This document shows, one piece after another, positions 44,191-55,290 of a stretch of DNA of 64,000 bases (within the stretch, counting starts at the first letter, position 1; the number at the start of each line of letters is the position of its first letter). This DNA is from Doryteuthis pealeii. Taxonomy: Eukaryota > Mollusca > Cephalopoda > Myopsida > Loliginidae. The stretch covers positions 22,177,906 to 22,241,905 of the forward strand of contig CM042179.1 in NCBI GenBank assembly GCA_023376005.1. The letters are read 5' to 3'. The notes below the pieces were generated by a model that had not been told where the DNA came from, made no database searches, and was given only the letters and a program-made list of their open reading frames with translations. The position numbers were made by a program, and so were the translations under genes.

Positions 44191-44603
44191 TATTTTGGTT
44201 GGTTAGTTTCTTTGTTTAATGGCATATCGACCTTCATGGATTATTTAATGCCAAAGTCATATATATGTAGAAGAATAGTAGTGATACTATTTAACCTTTA
44301 GCAAGGTTTCTCGTTGTGGTGTAATAGTTAGCAAGTTAGTCTCACAGATCCATTACTACTGAATAACAAGTTCAATCCTCACTGGATGTCTTATACTTGT
44401 GACCTTGAATTATACCCTACCTGTGGGAAATAGGTTGGGTAAATACCTACTACTTAACTCATGGCTAGGGAGATCAGGATGTTCATACCTTTCCCAAGGG
44501 TTTATGTCCAAAATTGAACATAGTAGCATGACTGGAGTTTGAACTCACTTACTATAATGTCGCAATCCAGCATGTTAGCCACTATGCCATGGGGATTCCC
44601 CTG
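44191..44603 (-). mobile_element. SINE-E copy 3 interrupted by SINE-D
   Basis: Tail GGCATATCGACCTTCATGG, body with TTTCCCAAGGGTTTATG, and head with AACTGGAGTTTGAACTCAC, so complete on the minus strand. A plus-strand SINE-D (about 44303-44450) splits it. Confidence 0.78.
44303..44450 (+). mobile_element. SINE-D copy 3 nested in SINE-E
   Basis: TTGTGGTGTAATAGTTAGCA, B-box AAGTTCAATCCTCAC, tail ATAGGTTGGGTAAATACCTA. The target duplication is too weak to define. Confidence 0.75.
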
Positions 44604-44628
44604 ATAGAATATGATATCAATGATATAA

Positions 44629-44885
44629 GTAAAAGTAAAGTTGTCTAGGTGGCCTAAATTCAGTATCAGCCAGACAGCGAAGGAGTCTATTCTTTTTTCA
44701 CTAGCACTAGATCTAGGAGATTGTTTTTGTGTCTGCTTGTGGAGCAGCACACCTACCATCAGCTCCTTACTTTACCACACAGAACCCTGTGCTACTCATG
44801 TGCTGAGTTGGTGAGGGCTGGTATTGAACCAGAAACCTTGTGGTTCCTGGGTGGATGCTCTATCAACTGAGCTAAACCGGCCCTA
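44629..44885 (-). mobile_element. SINE-A copy 10
   Basis: Full body and minus-strand head (GATGCTCTATCAACTGAGCT, AAACCGGCCC). Confidence 0.87.
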
Positions 44886-45049
44886 TTTTGATGATTAATG
44901 ATATAGACATGCTAAAACATTAGCTTTTACTAATGTGAAAGGTTAGCATACTTCTTATTTGATAGCTTATCCAATCATGGAGATTGAATGGAGAATCCAC
45001 AGTATTGCTGGACTTTGTTTTAACGACACTCATGGTTGATAAGGAAATC

Positions 45050-45282
45050 AGACCATATGACCTTAAGGCACCCCTTTTGCGATTTCAATTCGTGGGGACA
45101 TTTTTTTCCATTTACACCGTCAAAATCTGGTTAATTGTTTACAGACGATTTTTAGAGTTTTCTTTTTAAATTATAAAACTAACCCCTAACCCCTAACAAC
45201 AACCAGATTTTTACGGTGTAAATGAGAAAAGTGTCCCCACAAGTCGAGATCGCGGAAGGGGTGCCTTAAGGTCATATGTTTC
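45050..45282. mobile_element. hAT-type MITE copy 4, perfect 8-bp duplication
   Basis: 233 bp between AGGAAATC (45042-45049) and AGGAAATC (45283-45290). Arms share ATATGACCTTAAGGCACCCC and its complement; centre AACCCCTAACCCCTAAC. Confidence 0.9.
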
Positions 45283-45610
45283 AGGAAATCTTGTAGATAT
45301 AAATATTCTGCTTTCAATTTTATCCAAAATAAAGGAAGTGATGTTGCCATTTGGAAATTCCACTTCAACCTTTTATCAGCAGATTTGGATAACCAGATGC
45401 CATCCTATCATTGTGGTGGAATACACCTATGCAAAATCTAATATTGTTATATCCCTGTGTATGATAATGCAAGGTAGGAGAGAAAGTGTGGGTGGAAGAG
45501 GAAAGACTGACTTGATAAGGAAACATTGTACCACTTACCATTTGGTTGAGTGGTAGAAAGAAATGATAACAGACAAATAGGTTAAACAACAATTTATGGT
45601 TAAACAAGGT

Positions 45611-45860
45611 ATTGTGTTAGTATAGCATTTAATTCTAAGACTAACAGCAACAAATAAATGAATTAAAACTTAGTTTAATTCTAACAATTTATTAAAGACA
45701 AATAAAACAATGATTAACAATATAAAGTCCTTCCTGTTATTGTGTTAGTATAGCATTTATTTCTAACAGCAACAAATAAATGAATTAAAACTTAGTTTAA
45801 TTCTAACAATTTATTAACAAGCAAATAAAACAATGAGTAACAATATAAAGTCCTTCCTGT
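45611..45860. repeat. Direct duplication of about 125 bp
   Basis: ATTGTGTTAGTATAGCATTT through AAAGTCCTTCCTGT occurs at 45611-45736 and 45739-45860, offset 128 bp, with a few indels. Confidence 0.85.
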
Positions 45861-46797
45861 GTATAAAGTTGAGTTTGAGGGACTTACTGGCATGCTGGAG
45901 AAGATATCTGGTATCTTAGGGTGATTTCTTGGAAAGGTTTTAAAGTCGCTGCCTCGTCGACGCTGGTCCGGGGTCTCTCTGTTGAATTTTGGTATTTTGC
46001 GCCAAAACTTCTGGGCTCATCACGTGATTGCTATATCCAATCACAGAAAGCCTCTCCCTCACTTAACTCCACACACAGGGATTACCATTTTACTGATCCA
46101 ACAAAGGTAAACTTATTTATAAGTGGAATATACAAAACAAATATACAATATGAATTTCCATTTCAGCAGAATTGGTTTTCTTGTTCTGAATTCAATGAAT
46201 GGACTTTCTTTTGTGGTCTGTGTTACATACATCATAGCAAGGATACTGCTGCGTACCACTATGGTGGGCCCAACCGAGATCTACCTCAGCTGCTGCTGAT
46301 ACTATACTTGCCCTGTCCCTGCCCCTGCTGTTGCTGTTACCCGAAACCTTGAGTACAGAATAAAATCCTTGTATCTGACACATGTGTTTGTTAGCCTCTC
46401 CTTTCAGTGTCACTTTTTCATTATTCTCTGAGTATACTAAAGTGTGTGTTGTATTAGCATATCATCACATGTGATCCTAATTGAATACTTATTTGTTTAC
46501 TTTCCAGTTCTTCCTGGAATTATTTGCACCTTATTTTTACCTACTTCCCATCCCCAGTTGTAATGGTGTCCCCATGTAAATAAAGAATGTATTCGCCTAC
46601 TCTCCATCTCTGTTTTTAATCTAAGCCATCCACAACCAGCCATAACACAACAGTCTGTATATTAGATTGTTGCTTGTCTGAGTGGGTGGGTGAAAGGTGT
46701 TATTACGTGGCCCCAAAGGATACCTGTGAAAACCATTCTTTGAGAAAAGAGAATATTGGGGTTTGGAGCATAGACTTACTTGCAGTAGTTGAAAAGT
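45861..46797. other. GC-richer segment of unknown nature
   Basis: 45940-46080 has several CpGs (GCCTCGTCGACGCTGGTCCG), unlike its surroundings. A 143-codon plus frame at 45921-46352 crosses it and ends in Pro/Cys repeats from CCTGCC-rich DNA. No domain is recognised, so I do not call a gene. A decayed LTR or an unannotated exon are possible. Confidence 0.3.
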
Positions 46798-47378
46798 GGC
46801 CTTGGTGTAATGGTTGTTGCCGAAAGAAATTGACATGGTGATATGAGTTCAAATCTTGGACAAGGCTAGCTGCATTTCATATATATATATATTTACCAAC
46901 CCCTCCACATGAGCAGAATACGACTCAGTCAATTTCTTATGCAGAGTTTAACAGGTTTGAATTCAGAGTTTTCCTTCTCCTATACTGGTTACCTAGACAT
47001 GGTTAAGAGACTAGTCCGTCCTGCTATTTACCCATAGCTGGAGGGAGAATAGTTGGATGTATACCTTTGCCAAGGGTATTAGCGCAATGTGAAATGCAAA
47101 CAGCTTCATCCAGGATTTGAACTCGAATCAATGAGTCCATTTTTATGACTAACCATTACATAACCATTTCATATAGCACTAATACCGTTGGGAAAGGTAT
47201 GAATCCAACTACTCTCCCTCTAGCTATTGGTAAATAGTAGGGCGAAATAGGCTCTTCAACCTTGGTACAGCAACTGGTCTAGGAGAAGGAAAACTCTGAA
47301 TTCAAACCTGGTAAACTCTGCTTAAAAAATGATCTTGTGTCACATCCTGCTGGTGTGGAGGGGTTGGGTAAATACATA
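46798..47378 (+). mobile_element. SINE-B copy 4 split by an opposed SINE-B
   Basis: Head at 46798-46884 (GGTGTAATGGTTGTTGCCG) and the remainder at 47165-47378 (AGTAGGGCGAAATAGGC, tail GAGGGGTTGGGTAAATACAT). A minus-strand copy lies between. Confidence 0.8.
46885..47164 (-). mobile_element. SINE-B copy 5, nested in copy 4
   Basis: A minus-strand full-length copy. CATTTCATAT-type sequence flanks it on both sides (46873 and 47165), consistent with a 9-10 bp target duplication. Confidence 0.82.
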
Positions 47379-48811
47379 CTTGTAGAAGTTCTTATTTTGC
47401 TGTTGTGAAAAGAAAAGTCAATGATAACAGACATGACAAGGTAATGTTGTGAACAGTGTAGCATAATTATTATGGTCTATGAGGAATTTGGGGATTGAAA
47501 TAAAACAGTATTCTGATTTCTGGAGAAAGAGAGGAAAAAGAAATAAGAACTAAGAGAGGTTAAAGTTTGGAACACAATTGACCAACCAATGACCCCAGAA
47601 CTAAAGTTAAAAATAAAACCAGAAGTTCTAGTTTCTGGAGTGGAAGTGCCTCTCCCAACCCCCGGGACGAGAAATGGAAGAAGAGAAAAATCATCCTGCT
47701 TTTTCGGAAGGGCTTTCGTGGGAGGCAAATGGGGTCTTTCCTGGTTCCCCCGTAAGGTTTCACATAGTAGTACCGAACATGATTTACAATAAAGTAATTT
47801 AACTGTACTCTCTCTTTCTCTCTCTTTCCTTCTCTCTGAAAAAGACCCCACAAGCCTAGAAAGAAATAAACAGCCCCTTGTGACTATACAACTTGCATAT
47901 GTTGTTTCTGAACTAATGACTATTACTGCTACTAACGACTACTACTACAACTCGAGATTGGCTCTATGCAACAAAGAGTGCTGAGGATTTTTTTGGTGCT
48001 TATTGAACATTGGTAGGATAGGTGTAGTGACGAGTTGAACCTGACTCAAAGCTGTGTCTGGCCTGCAGAATGAGACATGGCGGAAGAAGGAATGTGGTTG
48101 GGGCGGTATGCCACTGTACCCACTCTGAGTAAGAAGTGTCAAGTAGTTGGAGGGGGCAGAGTGGACTTTTTATAGAGGTTGCAAGGCATTATGGGTGACT
48201 ACCCACAGTGCAATGCAACTTTTGTTTGCAACCCATTTTTGCCAGAATGGTGCATTGCATTTTTGTTCTTCAGTAACAGAGTATCAAGGAAGAGGAAGAG
48301 AAAGAGAATCTGGTGAATAATTTAATAGGTGTATAAGAATGAGTCAACATATAGTCACAAGGGGATCTTATTTGGAGACTTGGTTAAGTGGATTTGTTTT
48401 TGGGTGTCATCAACAATAACTGATGTGATGAGTTATTGTCATGATGAGTGCTGTGGAGTTTTTTTGGGGGGCAGTGATTGAACTTTTGACCTTTTCACTC
48501 AGAAACAGTAATTGTAACTTAAGAGTTGACCTTGTTGCTACACTTCAGCAAGTTTGGCATTAAGAGTATAGATTTATCTTGTAGTACTTTGTGGTTGTCT
48601 GTGCATTAGAGGAGAGGGTCTTTACATGGCACATATTGATGTGGGTAGAACTATTAGATGGGATCCCAATGCAGCACAAAATGATATGGATAGGACAATG
48701 ATATGGTTTGATATTAAAGCTTCAATCTTCAAGAAATCTATAAGAAAATGGGTTTTATGTATGGCTAGAATGAGGGGTTCACCATATATATTTTTGGTCC
48801 ATTATCTGTGC
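47379..48811. other. Noncoding stretch with LTR-like composition in part
   Basis: 47520-47950 is GC-richer, with CT-rich tracts, an AATAAACAGCCCCTTG near 47867 and repeated GACTACTACTAC. It could be a decayed LTR, but no paired repeat was found. Frames here are overlapping and unconvincing. The rest is unremarkable. Confidence 0.3.
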
Positions 48812-48952
48812 GGTAAAGTGTGGAGCTGGTGATAGGTGTGGCATTCCACCTCAGCAAAAAAACAAAACAATCTCCCTGGTCTAGTACTAGTGGAAAGGGG
48901 ATAGACTTCTTTGTTGTACAGCTGATACCAACAATAGACCACAGCAGGCTAG
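48812..48952 (+). mobile_element. SINE-A copy 11, truncated
   Basis: TGTGCGGTAAAGTGTGGAGC, TCCCTGGTCTAGTACTAG and a shortened 3' end. The head is absent. Confidence 0.7.
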
Positions 48953-49318
48953 GTAAAAAAGGTTATTATATGTGGCTAAGACAAGGGTCCGCCATGTTTG
49001 GTAGCTGATGACTGAGAGAAAGGGTAATCATGCATGTGTGGCTGGACCTAGCTATGTTGTTGCTTGCTGAAGACCAACCGGAAAAAGTGAAGGAGAGAAA
49101 GAACATTTTAGTGCAGTTATGTTTGGGTGTTTTTAGTGGGGGGTAGTTGTGGTGTCTTCCACTTGACTGAAAGGGATCATATGACCTAAATGTTACAATG
49201 TCTGCACAGTAGACACTTAGCCTCCTCAAATATTTTATTTTTTAACTGTGATGAAAAGGGTCATCAATCATAGTGAAATTTGGCTTAGAGTGTCCTAGCT
49301 ACATTTTTTATATGATGT

Positions 49319-49555
49319 ATTTACCCAACCCCTCTACCACAGGCAGGATGTGACACAATGTCAATTTTAAAGTGGAGTACAATTTTATTCCTTCTCCTAG
49401 CCTGGTTTTCTTGATTTGTCTGCCCTACTATTTACCCATAGTTGGGGTAAGAACAGATGGATTCATGCCTTTCCTAAGGGTGTTGGCACAAAGTGAAACA
49501 TAAACAGCCTCATCCAGGAAATCGGATCCTACAATGATAACCATTACGCTAATCT
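49319..49555 (-). mobile_element. SINE-B copy 6
   Basis: Tail ATTTACCCAACCCCTCTACC, body TCTGCCCTACTATTTACCCA, head AATGATAACCATTACGC. Confidence 0.78.
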
Positions 49556-49658
49556 TTTAAAGATATAGTTGAGAACTTCAGAACTTATTGTTTTTATTGG
49601 TAGTGAAACAAGAAAGAAAAAAACACAGCCTCTTCCTTCAAATTACTTGCATGCACAT

Positions 49659-50164
49659 TAGGGTAGGTTGATTTTTCACATTAAAAAAAATATCAAATTC
49701 TCTCACATAGCAAAAGTTGAGTGTTGGTATAATAAATACTGATACCAAAAAATAGATCTCTTACTTGTATCATTGTTTGAGGAAATAACATCAAAGATTG
49801 TCAGCTAAAATGCACCAAAAATCCTCATTTTCACAACGTTTAGCCTAGAAATTGGTTAGAAAATTTAGCAATTTCAGTATTTAAAACAGAAAAGGTTGTC
49901 ATTTTAAACGAAATGAATAAAATATTATAACTAGAATTCAAATTGAAAATATGTCCCCTCTCACCACTGACACTTACAATGTGCTGCTTTTTACCTAATA
50001 ATTAAGCTGTAACAGTGATATGACTTTAAAAGATTGAAATATATTTCCTCAAACGAAGGCAAACTTTTGAAGAAAAATATTTGGTGTGGTAATTCTTTAT
50101 CTTAATTTGTAACTTTCACCACATGGAAGACATTACAGTTCCAAAATCGACTTACCCTAATGAA
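49659..50164. mobile_element. DNA-transposon-like element with 20-bp inverted ends
   Basis: Ends ATTAGGGTAGGTTGATTTTT (49659) and AAAATCGACTTACCCTAAT (50146-50164) are inverted repeats about 506 bp apart. No coding frame fits a transposase. No target duplication could be fixed, so the superfamily is open. Confidence 0.5.
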
Positions 50165-50325
50165 CATACACCATCAGAATTTTTTTGGCAAGATTTGTTT
50201 ATTCATGAAGCTACAAAGAAAAGTTCTTTGTTTAATCTGCCCTGTGAATTGATATCTGATATTCTGAGCCAGATCATCAATTTTCACACTATAGTGTCAT
50301 TTGACAATCGCACTTGAATCACTTT

Positions 50326-51045
50326 TACTTAATGACACACATGAGTTGTTGCTCACTGAGTGTGTACGGTTTTGTAATGTTAGAGCAAAGAACATCATAA
50401 GAAGCCTGCAAAAACAAATATTCATGTGTGATACTTTGTTGCTGGTGCTTATACTCTCTACTGAGACAACGTTGTCTCCGATGGTTGGGTCATGTACGTC
50501 GGATGGATCCCAAAAGACATCTTCTATGGAGAGCTTACGTCTGGTAAAAGACAGATTGGTTGCCCCCAGCTGCGATTCAAGGATGTCTGTAAGAATGATC
50601 TCAGTTGCTTTGGCATTGCCCCTTCCAGCTGGGAAAATTTGGCCCAGGACCGCCCTCAGTGGTGGCAGAATCTCCGTAGAGGCCTGTTCATGTCAGAAGT
50701 TACCCTGACACAACACCATGAAGCTAAGAGGTCCAGAAGAAAACAGCAGCAACAAAGCATCGGAACATCAACATCTTCAGGGGCAGCCTTCGCATGTGAC
50801 ATCTGTGGTTGTGAATGTTTTTTGAACATTGGACATCACAGTCACAGGAGTCGCTGTAACTTCAGGGACACAAAAACTATATTATAGTCTTCCGTGATTG
50901 AAATGCCAATAAATGAAATTGAACCACTTTTCCTTAATAACACATGAGTTGTTGCTCAGTGAGTGTGTACAGTTTTGTAATGTTAAAGCAGAGAAAAACA
51001 TTATAAGAAGTCTGCAAAAACAAATATTCATGTGTGACACTTCAA
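50326..51045. repeat. Duplication of about 120 bp flanking a LINE tail
   Basis: ACATGAGTTGTTGCTCACTG through CAAATATTCATGTGTGA occurs at about 50326-50450 and 50922-51045, diverged by about 10%. The LINE tail T4 lies exactly between. That is too long for an ordinary target duplication. Confidence 0.7.
50440..50910 (+). mobile_element. LINE C-terminal tail T4, + strand
   Basis: Frame 1 reads LLRQRCLRWLGHVRRMDPK (50450-50510), then a shift leads to IFYGELTSGKRQIG, FKDVCKND, WENLAQDRPQWW, and a Cys/His end (CDICGCECFLNIGHHSH). These are the end-of-ORF motifs of an endonuclease-type LINE. One frameshift and 5' truncation show that it is inactive. Confidence 0.82.
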
Positions 51046-51080
51046 TCATTTGTTTTTATAACCTTTTAAATCAACATAGT

Positions 51081-51755
51081 GGAGTCTCCATGGGGTAGTG
51101 GCTGATGTGCTGGATTGTGACATCATATAAGTGAGTTCAAACTCCAATCTTGCTATTATGTTTACTTTTGAACTTTCTTTCTTTTCCCTTTTGGAAGTCC
51201 GTCACAGACGACGATGACATCACTCCATATCTTTATTTGTGGAGCCAATGGTGGCTCATTAGTCCAATTCTGGACTTGCAGATGTGGTCACACACATTGC
51301 AGGGGAAATTCCCATCTATATTTGGTTGTTCATGATGACGAAGATATCGCCACTCTCAAGTCCTGTTTATTTCATTATTGAGCCGCTTAGCTCCTGTGCG
51401 GTAGGTGTCTTACCAACCCTGTCTGCTGGAGGCCAGATCTTCTACACTTGAAGGTATGATGTTACATTTCATCAGCGTTGTCTTTGAACCACTTTTGGGG
51501 GGCTCCTGTCCTCCGTGTGCCATCTGTAAGTTCACTGTAGAGTAGTTTACAGGGGAGTTTGTCTGCAGGCATGCGGATGGTGTGACCCAATCATCGCAGT
51601 ACTTTTGAACTAATACCCTTGGAAAAGACAAAAACCCCCTTACAACCTTAGCTATGGGTTAAATAGTAAAACTACTGTTCTTCTACAAAAATAGATTTAG
51701 CATTAAATAACCCGTTATTGTTGATATGTCATTAAACAAAATAAACAAACAAATC
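51081..51755 (+). mobile_element. SINE-E copy 5 split by a LINE tail
   Basis: Head 51081-51162 (CTCCATGGGGTAGTGGCTGA, B-box GTTCAAACTCC) and tail 51612-51755 (AATACCCTTGG, GCTATGGGTTAAATAGTAAA, TGATATGTCATTAAAC). The gap is filled by LINE T5. Confidence 0.82.
51175..51599 (-). mobile_element. LINE C-terminal tail T5, with 12-bp target duplication
   Basis: A 425-bp 5'-truncated insert between perfect TACTTTTGAACT repeats (51163-51174, 51600-51611). The minus strand reads LGHTIRMPADKLPCKLLYSE, LTDGTRRTG, and then FPCNVCDHICKSRIGLMSHH, matching tails T1-T4. It is nested in SINE-E. Confidence 0.87.
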
Positions 51756-51788
51756 AACATGCTTTCTTTTAAAGAACTCTTTTTAACT

Positions 51789-52120
51789 TATTTCTTTAGG
51801 TTGGTTGGTTGGTTGGTTGGGTTTAACGGCATGTCAACCCCTTGGGTTATTTTATGCCGAATACTTCTATTGGTAATTAGGTATTCAAAAATGTATAGGT
51901 GTTTATTTGCTATAATCAAGTTTTCTGTTGAGAATTTTAACATCAAGAGAGTGAGTGGTTTGGTTTGGTTTGGTTGGTTGGGTTTTACGGCATGTCAAAC
52001 CCTTGGCTTATTTTATGCCGAATACTTCTATTGGTAATTAGGTATTCAAAAATGTATAGTGGTTTATTTGCTATAATCAAGTTTTCTGTTGAGAATTTGA
52101 ACATCAAGAGAGTGAGTGGG
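51789..52120 (-). repeat. 161-bp tandem duplication of a SINE/LINE tail region
   Basis: (GGTT)n, then ACGGCATGTCAACCCCTTGG, GTTATTTTATGCCGAATAC and following DNA to AGAGAGTGAGTGG occur twice at an offset of 161 bp, about 95% alike. The tail hairpin here pairs CGGCAT/ATGCCG and AACCC/GGGTT. Confidence 0.85.
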
Positions 52121-52925
52121 TGATTTTTGTAGGTCTGTGAACTTACATCCTTGATAAGAGGTCGGTTCTTTTCAAAAAGTTTAATATCTTCTTGGGATCT
52201 ATTTTTCCAAATAGTTTGTCCATGCTGTCAAAATTGTAGAACTTTCTTTGAGTATTCAAATGCAATTTAATGTTTGACAGTTTCATTGAGTCATTAGCCA
52301 AGATATCTCCATAAATAAAGAGACTGCAGTTTTTGCACTCCCAATCATTTGTGGCTACAAAACTGGATTGAATGTATTAGTCATCTTAGTCATCTATACA
52401 TATAAGACTTACAGTGGGGAAACTGATGATTTTCTGAGTTTACCACATTACAAAAATAAGAACGGTCTATAATTTTCATAAGATATCAATACTGCAAGTA
52501 ATCTCATAACTGATGATAACAACAATGTGGACTGACATTTCAAGTTTATTATCAGTGATGATGTATTCCAACTCAACCACTTTGGACTGATTGAAAATAA
52601 TCATTTTCATCACTCAACAAGTTCATTACACATGTCAACATAAAACTCCCTGATTCAGCCCTGTATAAAACTAGTTTCTTTTTTTTTTGGGGGGGGGGGG
52701 TTACTAATAAAAAGCCTCACTATGCTACACATGAAAAGTTGACAGGACTTTCACAATAACAAAAAGATATGCAGGATGAAGAAAGATTCCTGATCTCACT
52801 GTAGTATTCAGGGTTAGCATGCAAGCGTATGGTGACGAGGAAAAGAACAGACACGGATTTTGAGTTTCAAAATTGTACTGAAAAATAACATGAGAACGGT
52901 GAAAGATAGAAATGAAAATTAAAGG
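52121..52925. other. Noncoding stretch
   Basis: A T/G homopolymer at 52680-52700; otherwise no gene or repeat is recognised. Confidence 0.35.
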
Positions 52926-53400
52926 ATAATTTTGGTGATAGTTGTGTCTTGAATAAAAAGTCAGCGAGTGTCCAGTGGCCGAATCAGTTGTAGTGTAGGT
53001 GGAGAGGTGGGCAGAAGGACCAGTGGTAGTGGTCAGGTGTTGGTAGGTGAGTCGAGTCTTGCGTTGTTTGGTCGTCGTTAGCGGTTGTGTTCCTTGTATC
53101 AGTCGGTGTATTTATTGTTGTTGTTGTAGGCAGAATTTTGTGTTTCGGTTATTCTGAAGTCGATAGCTGGTCGTATCGTGTATGTGGTAGTTGGCATATT
53201 TTTGGTGTCGCTGAACGACGTGGAAATGTTCGCTTGTTGACTGCCGGTGAGGTCAGGTTTGGGTAAGTAGGTGGGGGTGTAATCGGCTGCCAGTGATGTA
53301 GATTTCGTTTGCAAGTCCTCGTTTGGTGTGTGTTCGACTCTGACGCCTGGATCTCTGTCTGTCATTGGCTTTTCAAAGCTGTTTATTTATAGAAAGCCGC
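52926..53400 (-). other. CpG-rich segment with an 88-codon minus frame
   Basis: CpG and G density are well above the surroundings. The minus frame 53365-53099 starts MTDRDPGVRVEHTPNEDLQ and is rich in Thr/Asn/Ser, ending in an Asn run; no domain is recognised. A TATAAATA sequence (minus strand, about 53380-53389) sits just upstream. It could be a divergent gene's first exon, part of a retroelement, or chance. Confidence 0.3.
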
Positions 53401-53636
53401 GACCCAAAATCGGATCAGTTGAAGTCATTTTCATTTCACCCGGGAATCGCTTTCATTGGATGAAAATGTGAATTTTATTTACAAATTTTCTTTTCTTTAA
53501 TGTTAGGAATTGATTATCAAAGCAGAACTCCCGATCGGAGCCCATGCGCAGATATGTGTTAAAATGGTCCTTCTGTTTTAGGCTACGATGGAGTAAACTT
53601 CCGATTTGGTGTCTGTGCCTTATGTTTGTTTTGTTG
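53401..53636 (+). promoter_or_regulatory. Candidate rhodanese-gene promoter and 5' noncoding exon
   Basis: CpG-bearing segment (CACCCGGGAATCG; CCCGATCGGAGCCCATGCGC, with an NRF1-like ATGCGCA) that ends at a consensus donor GTGAGT (53637). The rhodanese start codon is 6 bp past a spliced acceptor at 56218, so an upstream noncoding exon is expected. Linkage is inferred. Confidence 0.35.
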
Positions 53637-53768
53637 GTGAGTGTATGTATCTTTTATTATTGCGGTGTGTGTGCGAATTGAAATGCTGAATTAGTGAATC
53701 GGAAGATATCTATATTTCCGTATATAACATCACTGAAGATGGACTTGGGTACCCAACCTACTACAACA

Positions 53769-54196
53769 GTATGTATTTACCCAACCCCTCCGCATGAGCA
53801 GACATAAGGTCAATTTTTAAGCAGAGCTTAACAATTTTGTGGGGCCAGTTTAGCTCAGTTGGTAGAGCATCTGACTAGGAATCGCAAGATTCCGAGTTCA
53901 ATACCGGTCCCTGCCAACTCAGCATATGAGTAGCACAGATTAGGTAATCTGATCTGTGTGGTTAAGTGGGGAGCTGACTGTAGCTCCACCTCAGAAAAAA
54001 AATCTCCCTTGTCTAGCAAAAAGGAGATAAACTCCCTTGCTACAGCTGATACTAACAATAGGCCAGTTTGCCAACTTTACTTTTTTACTTAACAGGTATG
54101 AATTCAGAGTTTTCCTTCTCCTAGACTGGTCACCAAGCCAAAGTTAAAGAGCCCAGTCTGCCCTACTATTTACCCATAGCTGAAGGGAGAATAGTA
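53769..54196 (-). mobile_element. SINE-B copy 7 carrying SINE-A copy 12
   Basis: SINE-B pieces at 53769-53833 and 54088-54196 are separated by a plus-strand SINE-A. CTTAACA flanks the insertion (53827-53833, 54088-54094). Confidence 0.82.
53834..54087 (+). mobile_element. SINE-A copy 12, nested
   Basis: Intact A-box (TTAGCTCAGTTGGTAGAGCA) and B-box (AGTTCAATACCGG). Belongs to a subfamily with an added TAGGTAATCTGATCTGTG, also seen in copies 13 and 14b. Confidence 0.87.
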
Positions 54197-54830
54197 GATA
54201 GAGAATAGATAAACCAGTTTGCATAAAGCTATTGTATTTGTCTGTTTGTTTGTTCATGTTTTGATTTGGTTCTTAACAAAACAACAGATTCTTCCCACCT
54301 CAAACCAGTTTCTGACTAGCTTACTTAACAAAGGTTATATTTTTCTCTAAGAGGATTGGCTAATTTGTATATTTTGCTTTTAAAATGACATTGAAAAAGA
54401 AAATGGGTTAGTAGAAAAAACAAGTTTGAAAAATGAATAACTATTTTATTATTCAAAATTTCATCTTTTAATAAGCGATTTTGTTGATAGTTTTTATAAT
54501 TATTCTCACCTATGATTCTCACCTGTGATTATATTGTTATCATCCTTGACATTTTGACAGGTAATGTTAACATTTTAAATCCACACACCTAAATTTTTCT
54601 TGAAATTAGGATAAGCATATTTACCTATAAAAGTGAATCTTCAGTTTATCCAAACTACCCACCTAAAAAATTAAAAATGAAGACACAAACACTAGATGTA
54701 TGATATTATTACTGAAAGAACAAAAACTTATCTCAAAATGAACACCTCCAGAAGAATTAAAGATTTATTCAGTATTAGACAAAAGCTGATATCACACTCA
54801 AAGTAGGATTTTATGAAATTGTATTAAAAA

Positions 54831-55074
54831 GTAAATTCTGTGGAGTAGCCTATTGTCAGTATCAGCTGAACAGCAAGAGAGTCCATAACTTTTTCGATAG
54901 CATTAGACCAGGGAGATTGCTTTTGCTGAGGTGGAGTGTTACACCTATCCTTAGCTCCCAGATGCTTTACTGCACATATCAGATTACCCAAGCTGTGCTG
55001 AGTTGGTGAGAACTGGTATTGAACCTGGAACTTTGCGATTGCTTGGCAAATGCTCTACCAACTGAGCTAAATGG
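54831..55074 (-). mobile_element. SINE-A copy 13
   Basis: Minus-strand copy with the ATCAGATTACCCAAGC subfamily insert and head TGCTCTACCAACTGAGCTAA. Confidence 0.85.
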
Positions 55075-55078
55075 GTAA

Positions 55079-55290
55079 AATAATAGGGGCAGAATAGGCC
55101 TGGTTGGTAACCAGTCTAGGAGAAAGTAAAGGCCTGGTTGGTAACCAGTCTAGGAGAAAGTAAAGGCCTGGTTGGTAACCAGTCTAGGAGAAAGTAAAGG
55201 CCTGGTTGGTAACCAGTCTAGGAGAAAGTAAAGTCTGAATTCAAACTCTGTGTCACATCTTGATCATAACAGAGGGATTGAGTAAATATA
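55079..55290 (+). mobile_element. SINE-B copy 8 with an internal 34-bp expansion
   Basis: A 34-bp part of SINE-B (GGCCTGGTTGGTAACCAGTC plus TAGGAGAAAGTAAA) is repeated four times at 55097-55232, then the normal SINE-B 3' part follows (TCTGAATTCAAACTCTGTGT). Confidence 0.88.

Noticed and set aside
45921..46352. 143-codon plus frame as a gene
   Set aside because: No domain, overlapping frames on the other strand, and a Pro/Cys end produced by simple CCTGCC-type sequence.
47477..47853. Overlapping 124- and 97-codon minus frames
   Set aside because: Three frames are open together in a GC-richer, CT-rich stretch; this looks like a decayed retroelement terminus and not a gene.
50123..50317. 64-codon frame MEDITVPKSTYPNE...
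   Set aside because: It begins inside the inverted end of a DNA-transposon-like element and shows no known domain; too short to support.
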